A DNA stretch of 64,000 nt from Solicoccozyma terricola (lineage: Eukaryota > Basidiomycota > Tremellomycetes > Filobasidiales > Piskurozymaceae): positions 8,900-72,899 of the forward strand of contig BCLD01000020.1 in the NCBI GenBank assembly GCA_001600875.1, written 5' to 3'. Positions 10,693 through 19,572 of this stretch are shown piece by piece (within the stretch, counting starts at the first letter, position 1; every line of letters starts with the position of its first letter). Below the pieces are notes generated by a model. The model saw nothing but the letters and a program-made list of their open reading frames with translations, was not told the DNA's origin and did no database searches. The position numbers and the translations under genes were made by a program.

Positions 10693-11385
10693 GTGAGTCG
10701 TACTTCCCTTAGAGCGTGCGGCTTCACTGTGCTACGTTCATGGACGGTCCAAATGGGAGAAGGCAGCAGCCAGCTTGGAGGAGGCGCTTGTTCTCTGCGA
10801 CGAGGTCCGCGACAGGCAAGGCAAGGTTTCGTGCATTCACGATCTAGGCATGCTCGCCTTTGACCAGTCCAAGTACGAAGAAGCGAGAGAAAGGTTCCAG
10901 GAGGCACTGCCGCTCTATGAGGCCCTCATCAACCGACTGGGCAGAGCGCAGTGCACTCTCATGTTGGGACTGGTCGCTTTCAAACGGTCAAGGTACGAGG
11001 AGGCTAGAGAGAGGCTTGAGGATGCACTCGGGCAACATGAGGAGTTCAACGACTCGCAGGTCAAGGCACAGTGCATTTATCTGCTGGGATGCGTCCATTT
11101 GAACCAGTCAAAGTACGAAGAGGCGACGAAGAAATTCAGGGAAGCTCTGTTGCTCTTTGACGACGTCACCGACAAGTTGGCCAAGACAGAGCGCATCAGC
11201 AACTTGGGCGCCAGCATTCAAAATCTGGGTTTGCTGGCCCTCGATCAGTCAAGGCACGAAGAGTCGAGAGAAAGGTTCACGGAGGCCATTGTGCTCTACG
11301 AGCAGATCAGCGACAGGCGAGGCAGGGCGCAATGCATTCATAATCTGGGCCGACTGGCCCTCCACCAGTCAGGGGATGGCGAAAG
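10693..11385 (+). pseudogene. TPR array, first part
   Basis: The plus strand encodes about five TPR-like repeats of 40 residues with the pattern A-x-C-I-x-x-L-G-x-x-A-x-x-Q-S-K-Y-E-E-A-R-E-R-F-x-E-A-L. It follows the patatin exons after only about 55 bp. That gap starts with a GTGAGT donor like intron 2 of the intact NLR but contains no NB-ARC. The array stops abruptly near 11385 where retroelement-flanking sequence begins; its continuation lies at 13345-13837. Confidence 0.85.
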
Positions 11386-11636
11386 GAACTCCCAACCAAC
11401 CGAGTTCACCATCAGCGTATCGGGCGTTGGATACACATGTCATCAATACATCTCCCCAGAGTCATCAGGAATCTGCTCTAGCACTTTCTAGAGATATAGC
11501 AGCAGACTTCGCCTTTTGCCGCCACTTATTCTGACCAGATTAAGAGTCGTACAAACTCGTACTGGAGGCAGATGGCCGGTCAGCGGGGTCAAATTCAGAC
11601 GAACGGTATCGTTCCTCGCGAGCCCACCTGTGTTCG
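11386..11636. other. Flank of the copia insertion, no recognisable gene
   Basis: Joins the TPR array to the LTR. A 17-bp string (CAGATTAAGAGTCGTAC, near 11536) recurs on the minus strand just inside the short LTR at 14977, so part of this may be remnant retroelement leader. Confidence 0.4.
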
Positions 11637-11833
11637 TGTTGAAATAACCGTGTCTTTAGAGCGCTCTATCACTCCGGACAGTAGGACACTCCTACGGACA
11701 ATCGGAGAAATTGCCCGGAGGAAGGGTAACAGGTCAACCATTGTCCTCTAGCTGTCTCTTTTGACTATGAAGATCCAGGGAATGTCGAGCCAGAGGTGTA
11801 CTTTTGTAGAAAGAACAACCATTTCATTTGTCA
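11637..11833 (+). mobile_element. copia LTR, family 2, copy 2 (5' LTR)
   Basis: 197-bp LTR starting TGTTGAAATAACC and ending TTTGTCA, matching 8054-8247 in reverse. It is followed immediately by a primer-binding-site-like sequence and, about 470 bp on, by gag. This is the 5' LTR of the element that split the TPR array. Confidence 0.9.
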
Positions 11834-11851
11834 GGTTATGGGCCCATAACC
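11834..11851 (+). promoter_or_regulatory. Half-tRNA primer-binding site candidate
   Basis: GGTTATGGGCCC directly follows the LTR. Its complement contains C-C-C-A-T-A-A-C-C, which fits the anticodon stem-loop of initiator tRNA-Met (CAU anticodon) rather than the tRNA 3' end. Copia and Ty5 are known to prime from an iMet half-tRNA of this kind. The full 18 bp also forms a perfect palindrome. Confidence 0.65.
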
Positions 11852-11902
11852 CTCTTCAAGACCTACATCCTTCGCCAGGCATAGTCGCTCGACATAGCCG
11901 CC

Positions 11903-12006
11903 ACAAATCGTCACCTCTGCTTACGCACTACCTACATCGCAAACCGTCACATCTACTGACGCACTACCTACATTACAAGTCGTCACCTCTGCTGACGCAA
12001 TTCATC
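11903..12006 (+). repeat. Three-copy tandem repeat of about 36 bp in the copia leader
   Basis: Imperfect tandem units built on 'tcgtcacctctgctgacgca' and 'ctacctacat' repeat three times between the PBS and gag. Confidence 0.75.
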
Positions 12007-12302
12007 AACCTCTTCTGGCGCGCACCCTATTGTATACCCATTCCCGGCTTCACCAAGGCCTTCGCTGTCCTCCAAAACCACGCCTCGGCCACTGGTACTG
12101 GCATTAATTGCTGGGAAAGAATCAGGTCCAATCCTGTGGCTTGCCTCTGTTACCGGTGTCTTCACTTCGGTGATCGTCTGTCGACAAGCAGGCTTCACTC
12201 TTGATAAGTCCCCCAGGAGCGTACTCCTCCCTATCCATAGACGATCAGACATACACTCACCCAATTTTTTCCATCTCTGATTCAAGGAAGAGAAGGGAGG
12301 AA

Positions 12303-13030
12303 GTGGGGCATACCGTGTCACACGACTCAAGGGACAGGAGAACTATGCAGAGTGGGAGTTCTCTGTCCTGTCGGTCCTCCTGGCGAAGGATATGATCCAA
12401 TACCTCGATGAATCACCGAGGACCGAATCCTCGACCAAGTACGAGCAAAAGTTTAACCGAGGATACAGGAAAACCTACGCCATTCTTGCTCAGTCCCTCT
12501 CGACAGTCGTCCAATCCTCTCTCTCTGCCGCTGCTCGTGATCCGCTCACCCCAAACGTCAAACCCTCTGGGCAGAGCTCAAATTGTCGTACAGTGCTGTG
12601 GCCGGGGCCCGCTAGGCTTCTCTCCTCCACAACATGTGGACAACGCTTCCTTTTCGTGGCCGTCGCACGTACGTCTACAAAGCTCTGGTAGCTTACACCC
12701 AGCCGCCAATACGCCCAATTCGTGGCAACGCTGAGAGCCTGAGATCGATCGTCCAGGGTTTGCAGGTCCTGGAAGCGATACAATATACCTTCGGCGGTCC
12801 CCGCGGAAGCTATGGCGACATCCTCGGCTGGGGCAGGGAGTGCGGGACAGGAAACCCTGGAAGGCCGTTCCTCTTGGATGCCAGCAGCTTGTGCCTCGCG
12901 GTTAACTTGGGAAAAGTCTTTGAGGATCAGTGCGTCGAGAAGGACGGTGGCCTTGTTGCAGACGGCGTTTCGACTGTATGTCGCTGGACTAAATGATCTT
13001 TGCCTTGGACTGCCGATGACGTGGTGCATG
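12303..13030 (+). mobile_element. copia Gag N-terminal region, frameshifted
   Basis: The plus strand encodes an N-terminal Gag: the L-K-G-Q-E-N-Y-A-E-W-E-F start pattern, then a Y-R-K-T-Y-A-I-L-A-Q-S-L segment. A +1 frameshift at about 12552 leads into a T-L-W-A-E-L-K-L-S-Y segment, and an in-frame stop lies near 12612. Beyond about 12650 the alignment to any Gag pattern is lost. This belongs to the element whose 5' LTR is at 11637. Confidence 0.75.
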
Positions 13031-13344
13031 AACGACCTCCACGGGCATCGCTGTAGCTCTCCTGATCCTCGTACTCCCCCGTTAAGACCGTTCGATCAGA
13101 GCGGGGAGGTGAATTCAATTACAAGGACCTTCTAAGGGCAAAGAACAACATATTACACACATGCTCAGAACGGGCGAGTAGAGCGAGCTCACCTCACATT
13201 GCTGGATAGCATCCGAACACTTCTCCTTGATGCTTTCCAGCCTGAAGAGTTCTGGGCAGAGCAGCAAACTATTTTGCCTACACCAGGAATCCGACTCCCT
13301 GTGGACCGCAGAAGAAAATGCCAGAGGATCTATGGTACCAAACA
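13031..13344. other. Right flank of the copia insertion
   Basis: No recognisable coding motif. TPR-coding sequence resumes at about 13345, so the 3' end of the insertion lies in this stretch, but no 3' LTR is visible. Confidence 0.4.
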
Positions 13345-13837
13345 GAGGTTCAGCCTGGGCGACGTCGCTCAAATGCAGTCAAAGTACGACGAGGCACGAG
13401 AGAGGTTCGAGGAGGCGCTTTTGCTATTCGAGGAGGTCAACGACCGGCTGGGCAAGGCAACGCGCATCTTTGACCTGGGCGATATCGCTTTTTACCAGGC
13501 AAAGTACGACAAGGCAAGAGCGATGTTGGAGGAGACGCTGCTGCTATGCGAGGAGATCCGCTACCGGCTGGGCAGGCACAGTGCCTCAACAACCTGGGCG
13601 TGGTCGTTTTTTCACCAGTTAGAGTACGACGAGGCCCGAGAGAAGGTCAATGAGGGGCTGCAGCTATTCGAGGAGGTCAGCGACAACCGGGGCAAGGCAA
13701 CGTGCATTCACAGCCTGGTAAAGATTGCTCTTCACCAGTCATAGTACGACGAGGCGAGAGCGAGGGTGGAGGAGGCACTCCTAATGTTCGGGGAGATTAG
13801 CGACAGCCGGTGCAAGGCACAGTGTATACGAGGGAGG
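13345..13837 (+). pseudogene. TPR array, second part
   Basis: Four further 40-residue TPR units of the same type as 10693-11385. One unit contains a nonsense codon: the lysine codon of H-Q-S-K-Y-D-E-A is TAG at 13742. The array ends at a breakpoint at 13837/13838, beyond which the opposite strand encodes the patatin N-terminus. Confidence 0.85.
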
Positions 13838-14158
13838 TTCAACAGCAAGCCACGACCTGGTCTCCTCGCCAAAGACGTCCATGGCAAGACTCATGTACGC
13901 ATCGATGGCCGCGTTGACGGACATCTTAAGGCGCCCGAGCATGAGGGCGATGAGCCCGCCCGTCGATGAACCGATGATGAGGTCGAACCATTCGCATGGC
14001 AGAGGCGGCTGCGCAAGATTCTCCTTTACCTTTATGCGTTCCATGAGGTCTTGCAAGACGAAGAGTGATGCAAGCCCACGTATCCCGCCGCCATCCAGAG
14101 AGAGGATGCGCAGCGCAGGCTGGGCCCCGTAAGGAGGCGGACCAGACGAGGCGGATAT
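13838..14158 (-). pseudogene. Patatin N-terminal half (uninverted end of the patatin-TPR-CHAT gene)
   Basis: The minus strand encodes a PNPLA N-terminus with DGGGIRG and GSSTGG motifs, ending at R-S-W-L-A-V-E-P-P-S. The position equivalent to the start ATG of the 6193 paralogue reads ATA (14158-14156). The natural continuation is the plus-strand patatin piece beginning at 9866. Joined to it the frame continues without a break, which identifies the 9866-13837 interval as an inversion. Confidence 0.85.
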
Positions 14159-14559
14159 TTCGATCGCTACGAATAAAGCACGAACAAAAAGATTGACGGA
14201 GTCACGGAGTCAGACTGTGCGCTAAACCTATATCACCAGACGAAACACGGTCGCCTCGTAATTAGCCTTGTTGGGCAGTGTTCATAACAGGCGCCCGCAA
14301 AAGGATCGCTTACGTGAATCAAAGTACAAGTTGAGAATGCGCGATGACTGCAAGAGGAGGCTGGTGAGAACTCAAGCAGTGGGTAGGAGCCGTCGCCACA
14401 ACAGGCTTCTGAGAGAGTGGATACTTATGAGAAGGAAATCAAAATCAAATGAACGAGAGGGCAAGACAAAGCCCAAATCCGCCCTTTGGAACTATATCGC
14501 TCCTGTTTCCGCGCTGGGGAACAGCTGATTAGGAGATGGCATCTGAGGCAGGCAGCCGC
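14159..14559. other. No recognisable gene
   Basis: Short open frames only. Part may be distal retroelement sequence downstream of the gag at 14560-14931, but I cannot align it to a family. Confidence 0.4.
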
Positions 14560-14931
14560 TTTTCCAGCCATTCACCAGATGGGTCACCAGATAGCTTTGA
14601 ACGTTGTCCGGATCACTCCCTGTACCTTTTCTTCTCGCTTCTGCCACTTCCTCCACTCATCCAACTGTTCCACTGTGAAATCAGTGTCTGGAATTCTTTC
14701 TGTTGCTGTTGGAGGAGCCGAACCAGCACGGACTGAACGTGCAGCCATTGCTCTGGCAGTCCTTTAATGGTCCCATATCGCTTCCATCAACAATTCCGAT
14801 GCAGCCAGCAAGAAGGAGCTGATTCTCTACTGCTAGCTTGCTTCCATGCCGCAAAGTTGGCATTGTAACTTCGGAATTGCTGAGAGCGAGATAATCGACT
14901 TGTTGTCAGACATATTGAAGGTGGTGGACAT
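14560..14931 (-). mobile_element. Second copia-like Gag remnant, frameshifted
   Basis: On the minus strand an ATG at 14931 starts M-S-T-T-F-N-M-S-D-N-K, then S-A-I-P-K-L. After frame changes come N-F-A-A-W-K-Q-A and L-L-L-A-G-C-I-G, and further on an E-Q-L-D-E-W-R-K-W segment. This order is the hallmark of copia Gag N-termini (L-x-G-x-N-F/Y-x-x-W). The sequence differs from the gag at 12303, so it is another family or an old copy. Confidence 0.65.
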
Positions 14932-14976
14932 GCTGAAGTGGTAGATGTACTAATAGCGCAAGTACGACTCTTAATC

Positions 14977-15057
14977 TGTTGTGAATAATTGGTTGTTCTC
15001 GTTATTATACATCGAGCTTGACCAGAAGTGGTCGACCTAAATAGTACTCTTACAACA
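14977..15057 (-). mobile_element. Short LTR-like unit upstream of the Gag remnant
   Basis: 81 bp on the minus strand, starting TGTTGTAAGAG and ending TTCACAACA, with TG...CA ends. It is followed 45 bp later by the Gag ATG at 14931. The size is small for an LTR, so this may be truncated. Confidence 0.5.
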
Positions 15058-15566
15058 ATGGAACAAAGGTCTTTGCCACCTGCATCCTTTGCTATGCTGC
15101 AGTGCCCGTGCACTGCCATGCATTGCAATGCTATACTTCGGCATCAACCATAGCACAGTATTCGCCACTTCCAACAAGTACGTCCCGAATTTCTTTCGCC
15201 AAATACCAAACGATCTTCATGGCAAAAGTGGCTGTCTCTGATAATGTTGTCTGATGATCTCATCGGTTCAATGCTTGAAGCTTGTAGTCACGCAGGATCC
15301 CTCCCCCCCTCCTACCCTAAATAACATGTGGCTCTCCCTCCTGCACCACCCACCGCCATTCCGAGTCTCTCTTCTCCATCGACAGGACAATGCGTAAGCG
15401 ATGTTCGGCAAGAAGAACGGGCCGACGGATGCGGGATTATTGATCAGAAACCCAGCCCCTGGTCATCCGACCCCTGAATGCCGATGCTTATTTACGTAGC
15501 TAGCCGCCCTTCATTAGGCGGGTATCATGTATCAACCAAGGTAACACTAGTACAACGAAAAAAAGA
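15058..15566. other. No recognisable gene
   Basis: Intergenic-looking sequence, including a C-rich patch at 15300-15320. I see no motif. Confidence 0.45.
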
Positions 15567-16611
15567 CTACACCGGCGTGCCGCTCCAAAATATGCAATCA
15601 AAATCGTAATCCGACAGACCCGTCTGTGCTGCAGGTTCATCCAGTAACCGCCTTAACAACTCATCTTGAGCTAACCACCTCAACAAATCATCTTGTGCTA
15701 ATTCATTTGTATTCCATGTGTCCGCATTGGCCCGCAGGGACAACCAGTGGCTCAAATCGCCTTCCAACAGGTCATCACCCGAAGAAAAGTGGATGTGGTT
15801 CGGTGGCCATGCTGGCGTGACTTCAAAGTTTCCGTTGATACCATTGATGGTTGCGGGCTGGCTCTGTGCACGTTCTTCTTCGCCAGGGCCAATGTCTACC
15901 TCGTCCGTCATGTTCGGACCTCTGTGCTGAGCGCCTCCTGGCGTATCGGCACGACTCGGAAATGTCTGAAAATGAGGAATATGTCAGCTGCTAGCGAAAG
16001 GTGATAGTGGAGGGCGTAACATACGCTGATGTCGGACTGTTGAGAAAGTTTCGCGCTGAAGCGGCGAATCATGGACCCATAACGAACGGCGAGGTTGATT
16101 TGAATTACCTAATGGTCTCACCGATGTGATGTCAAAGGCCCTCCCTGGAGGGATCCCGCAGGAGTCGACTAACCTCATCCCAGACGGTGTCAGGGAAATA
16201 TTCGGCCGGAGTCCTTTTCTGAACACCACCACCTGATGCAGCACTGGAGGGATATTCACAGGGTGGAGCTTCATTGAATTCATCGGAATGTAACCCACAG
16301 TTGACGACGATATCCACGGTAATCCCCAAACCTCCCTGGCTTTCAGGCGAGGTCACATGCTTCACCAATCCCTTGACCGCTTTGGCGTCTGCCAGGTCAC
16401 ACTCAACGACCGTGGCTTTCCTGCCCCCCTCTTTTACCTTGGTATAAGTCTCTTGGTTAACAGAACTTCGCTGCACAAGTACCACGTCGGCTCCCGCCTT
16501 TGCAAGCGCGAGCGTCATGGACTGGCCAATCCCCCTCGTGCAGCCGGTGCACAAGGCGATTTTCCCTTGCAGCGAGAACAGCGAGGAAAGGTAGGGATTG
16601 TCGGATGTCAT
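15567..16611 (-). CDS. Short-chain dehydrogenase N-terminus fused to an unrelated acidic tail
   Basis: Three exons on the minus strand: 16611-16174, 16108-16025 and 15965-15567. The introns are canonical (GTTAGT...TTAG and GTATGT...TTCAG) and keep phase, giving 306 residues. Residues 1-155 form an SDR Rossmann half, with a TG-C-T-R-G-I-G cofactor motif near residue 18, a V-N-C-G stretch near 110 and V-I-Q-I-N-L near 147. This is closest to gluconate/2-keto-3-deoxy sugar-acid SDRs. The usual S...YxxxK catalytic half is absent; after I-N-L-A-V the protein turns into an acidic, leucine-containing tail resembling the C-terminus of a fungal regulator. Either a chimeric pseudogene or a new fusion protein; it cannot be a normal SDR. 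Confidence 0.65.
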
Positions 16612-17011
16612 TGCGTGTGTGAGTGAGTTTGCTGCAAAGATGCTTCAGCAATGGATTGTCAAGTTGGAGATGTGGCCGGTATATGAAGGTGTTCCGCCTT
16701 GCAACTGGCCTATCGCTGAGCCGAAGGCTCTCTCGGCAAACGTCGGACCGAGAAAATGACCGCGCACAACGTCGGGTGAACCACCAAAGTTCAATGGGAT
16801 CCGGGTAATTTTGTCGACTGAAGGAAACTAAATCGTTTGCATTGGTTAACTTGAGTACTCATCGATTCAGAGTTGATACAGCAAGAAAAAAGTATCATCT
16901 CTCCCTGATACCGCCATCAGGACCCGCCCTGGAAAAGATGCCGCCACAACTCTCAGCTGGATGCTTCGTCGCAGGTGTTAATCGTTTCAACGCGAGGTTG
17001 AGTTCCTCCAG
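16612..17011. other. No recognisable gene
   Basis: Probable 5' region of the SDR chimera, then spacer to the enolase-superfamily fragment. Confidence 0.4.
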
Positions 17012-17176
17012 CTAACGTCGGAGTTGTCTGAGGCGGTTCTTCCGGATCAAATCCTCGTTCAAATCGATGTCGAGTCCAGGACCATTCAACCGAGATATCA
17101 AGCCCTCATTGATATCCAACACCTGCGGGTAATTGAGATAGGTGAACAGATCGAAGTCCCTGGTGTTGTAATGCAT
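17012..17176 (-). pseudogene. Last exon of a mandelate racemase/enolase-superfamily dehydratase
   Basis: A 55-codon exon on the minus strand, preceded by a clean CCAAAACAG acceptor and ending in TAG. It starts M-H-Y-N-T, then has F-T-Y-L, P-Q-V-L-D-I and a G-P-G-L-D-I-D-L segment, typical of the C-terminus of sugar-acid dehydratases in this superfamily. Upstream exons with the catalytic Lys and metal ligands are not present, so only a scrap remains. Proximity to the SDR chimera hints at a lost sugar-acid catabolic set. Confidence 0.6.
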
Positions 17177-17279
17177 CTGTTTTGGGAGAGTGTGATCAGA
17201 AGAGTACGTTGGGCGCGCGACTAATCAGAAGAATACTCACCTTTCAGCTCATCTCAGCAGCTAGAAGATGCACTCTGTC

Positions 17280-17555
17280 CCATTGACCAGAAGCCGCAAC
17301 TCTACCCAACCTCGTCTTCGACTTTGACTACACCGAGCCATCCACTCGAGATAATATCCGAGAACTCGAGCGAGCGACCTGGGAGATGTTTCCCATTGTC
17401 TTGGTCGGCAAGATGGGGGTTCCATAGTGTCGTGAAATCGCTAAGATGTTGGCAACTGACAGGATCTCTCCTCCTCCGATGAACCGCGTTTGTTCGCAAT
17501 AGAATGGAGGCGCATTCATCGCTGGGGCACACTACAGCAGACTTGAACGACGGGT
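17280..17555 (+). pseudogene. Possible glutaredoxin/thioredoxin-fold fragment
   Basis: In one plus frame an E-L-E-R-A-T-W-E-M-F-P-I-V-L-V-G-K-M-G-x-P segment is followed by R-E-I-A-K-M-L and R-I-S-P-P-P. This resembles fungal glutaredoxin-like proteins, but two in-frame stops (near 17428 and 17502) interrupt it and no Cys active site is visible. Weak recognition. Confidence 0.3.
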
Positions 17556-17563
17556 GAACATCG

Positions 17564-17582
17564 AAAAGACAGGCTGTCTTTT
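17564..17582. repeat. Dispersed 19-bp palindrome
   Basis: Perfect copy: arms AAAAGACAG and CTGTCTTTT around a central G. Confidence 0.9.
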
Positions 17583-18785
17583 CAGTGCCAACCCTCGCAC
17601 CCTTTCATCGTCCCTTGACATAAACCATCAAGGCAGGCACGCCAGATAGCCATTCCTTTGTGTTCTTCACCAATACTAATCTCAACGACGGGGGCTAAAG
17701 TGGAGGTCACGCATGCATCTTCAGGAACCCATTTCGCCCAAGACACTAATAATATTCTGAATATTCTAACCACAGGGTTTCACATCCTTGCAGACCATGT
17801 TCCCTGATTCGCTATGGTGCAAGACACGGACGATCCTCGTGGCTTCCAGTGTTGTAGTGACATCATGCCCAAGTCCTTCATCATCGACATTGCCACGCTC
17901 CGGGGGGGTTTGGGAGGGTAAAACACCTTCGTCGTATAGGCCATTATGGTTACCCTCTCTTTTGTTGTGAACCCCGACCCCTTTGACTACCACCACAGTG
18001 AGCAAAGATGTTGATATCATCAAACTGATCGGCAAACCTGCATTCGGCTCGGGTCTATTTTACGACGAAGCAAGCCACCGGCCACTAGTTCGCGATCAAG
18101 CTGCGCGTTATCCGATTCCTCGTTCCCACGCGGCCCGGCCGGTCCTCGGAAGCTATTCCCAGCAGGGCTGGTTGTTGCGATTAGGCGTAAAATGAGATGT
18201 AATAATTGTCTACCTTTTAAACGAAGAGGGGGAGTTCCCTGAGAAGACCTATATACTGAAAGTGAACAAAAGAGAGAGCTAGGTGGTTAGGACAATGACA
18301 GAACCATGCCCCACAGGTACAGACACTGTTCCAGATGCTATACATGTCTTAAAGCCAAAAGAAAGAGAGCAAAAGAGTCTATTGTCGGGAGAAGTGAGAA
18401 GTTGAGATGCCAGCTGTATCACGTGATTTTCAACACTGGTGACAACGACGCCACCCGGCTGACAATTACCGGCATGAGATCGGCGCTAGCGGGTCAATTA
18501 AGCAATCATTCCCAGGAACAAATTCAATGGTGTCATTTGAGCTACGGGATCGTCTGACCAAACGTGAAAGGATAGATGTCCTCCCGACTCCTCTAATCTC
18601 AACTGGGGTAGCAAATGCCTAAGGCTTGACTGATTATCTTCGCCGTGGGGGATGTCGGCCTGTCTGTGTGAACTTCTTACGAACTTGTATGACAAGAGGG
18701 CGCAAGCAAATCACGACAGCTGAACGGGCCGATGTTGGCAATTTCGACGTATCGGCAAATGAATCATGAAACCAGCTCGCCAAAG
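17583..18785. other. No recognisable gene
   Basis: Open frames up to about 90 codons, none with known motifs. Possibly further decayed coding sequence. Confidence 0.4.
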
Positions 18786-18993
18786 TGTTAAGATAGGGCT
18801 TTTACGGACCGTGTCTGTAAGCCTGTCAGCAAATCATGATCAGTCTAGGATGCGTCGGTATCAGTAGGATGCAAATGTGTGTGGCAGAGGGGAAACTCGT
18901 CTGGGTCTACATAATACCCAGGTTATCAAGCTAGAGATGTATTAGAAGACTTCACCGAATATCATTCCCAGTTTTGCCACCACAATAACCACA
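18786..18993 (+). mobile_element. Solo LTR, family 1, copy 2
   Basis: Plus-strand copy of the LTR seen at 2998-3204 and 28625-28888, starting TGTTAAGATAGGG and ending near CCACA at 18993. No internal retroelement sequence is attached and no clear target-site duplication is visible. Confidence 0.75.
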
Positions 18994-19034
18994 AGTGGCC
19001 ATTGATGCACAGTCGCGAGGCAATCACACGCACG

Positions 19035-19053
19035 AAAAGACAGCCTGTCTTTC
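19035..19053. repeat. Dispersed 19-bp palindrome, one mismatch
   Basis: AAAAGACAG-C-CTGTCTTTC; the last base deviates from the perfect palindrome. Confidence 0.85.
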
Positions 19054-19144
19054 GGCACGATTGGCAGATGCCGTACCCCAGCGAGCTAAGATTCACAGGA
19101 CTCCCGTTGAATAACCTAACTGACTTGGATGCCTGACGTCTGCT

Positions 19145-19340
19145 GTGGCAAGATTGGCGGCTGGGTGCCACAGAAAGCTGCAAGTGACTGAAGGCGTACT
19201 CGACCTAGCTCACGTTCCATCAGTCGACAAGCTCGCTGACCTGCTCACCAAACCTCCACCCGCATTCCAGCCCATCGTTCGAAACAACGAAGGCGCAAGA
19301 AGGTCCGAGACAATTTCAGCCTTCGCGCGGCGCCTCATCT
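19145..19340 (+). mobile_element. copia RNase H C-terminal fragment
   Basis: The plus frame carries L-A-H-V-P-S-V-D-K-L-A-D-L-L-T-K-P, the characteristic end of copia RNase H (x-x-x-L-A-D-x-L-T-K), followed by a degenerate tail. No LTR adjoins it. Confidence 0.75.
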
Positions 19341-19572
19341 CAATGCTCTGGATCGTGATTATGAAATTCATCGATTCCTCGTGTAAATATGATGTTTTTC
19401 AGTCTGCCCTGGAATGGGGCGTTGAACAGCTTCGCTTCAATCGAAGAAGATAAAATACTACTCGGATATATAAGGGGAAACTTGTTTCAAGAGTCAGTCT
19501 GGCGGAGCGCTTTGGTGACTTACCATTTCTCTTTCACCCATCCTCATCTCCTCCACTGTCCCCAAATTCACT

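Noticed and set aside
12490..13029. 179-codon minus-strand open frame across the copia gag
   Set aside because: It is antisense to a recognisable Gag N-terminus on the plus strand and has no motif of its own.
3830..14158. Programmed phase-variation switch built on the two inversions
   Set aside because: No inverted repeats longer than a few bases at the breakpoints and no recombinase gene nearby; the pieces also carry frameshifts, so decay after accidental inversion is more likely.
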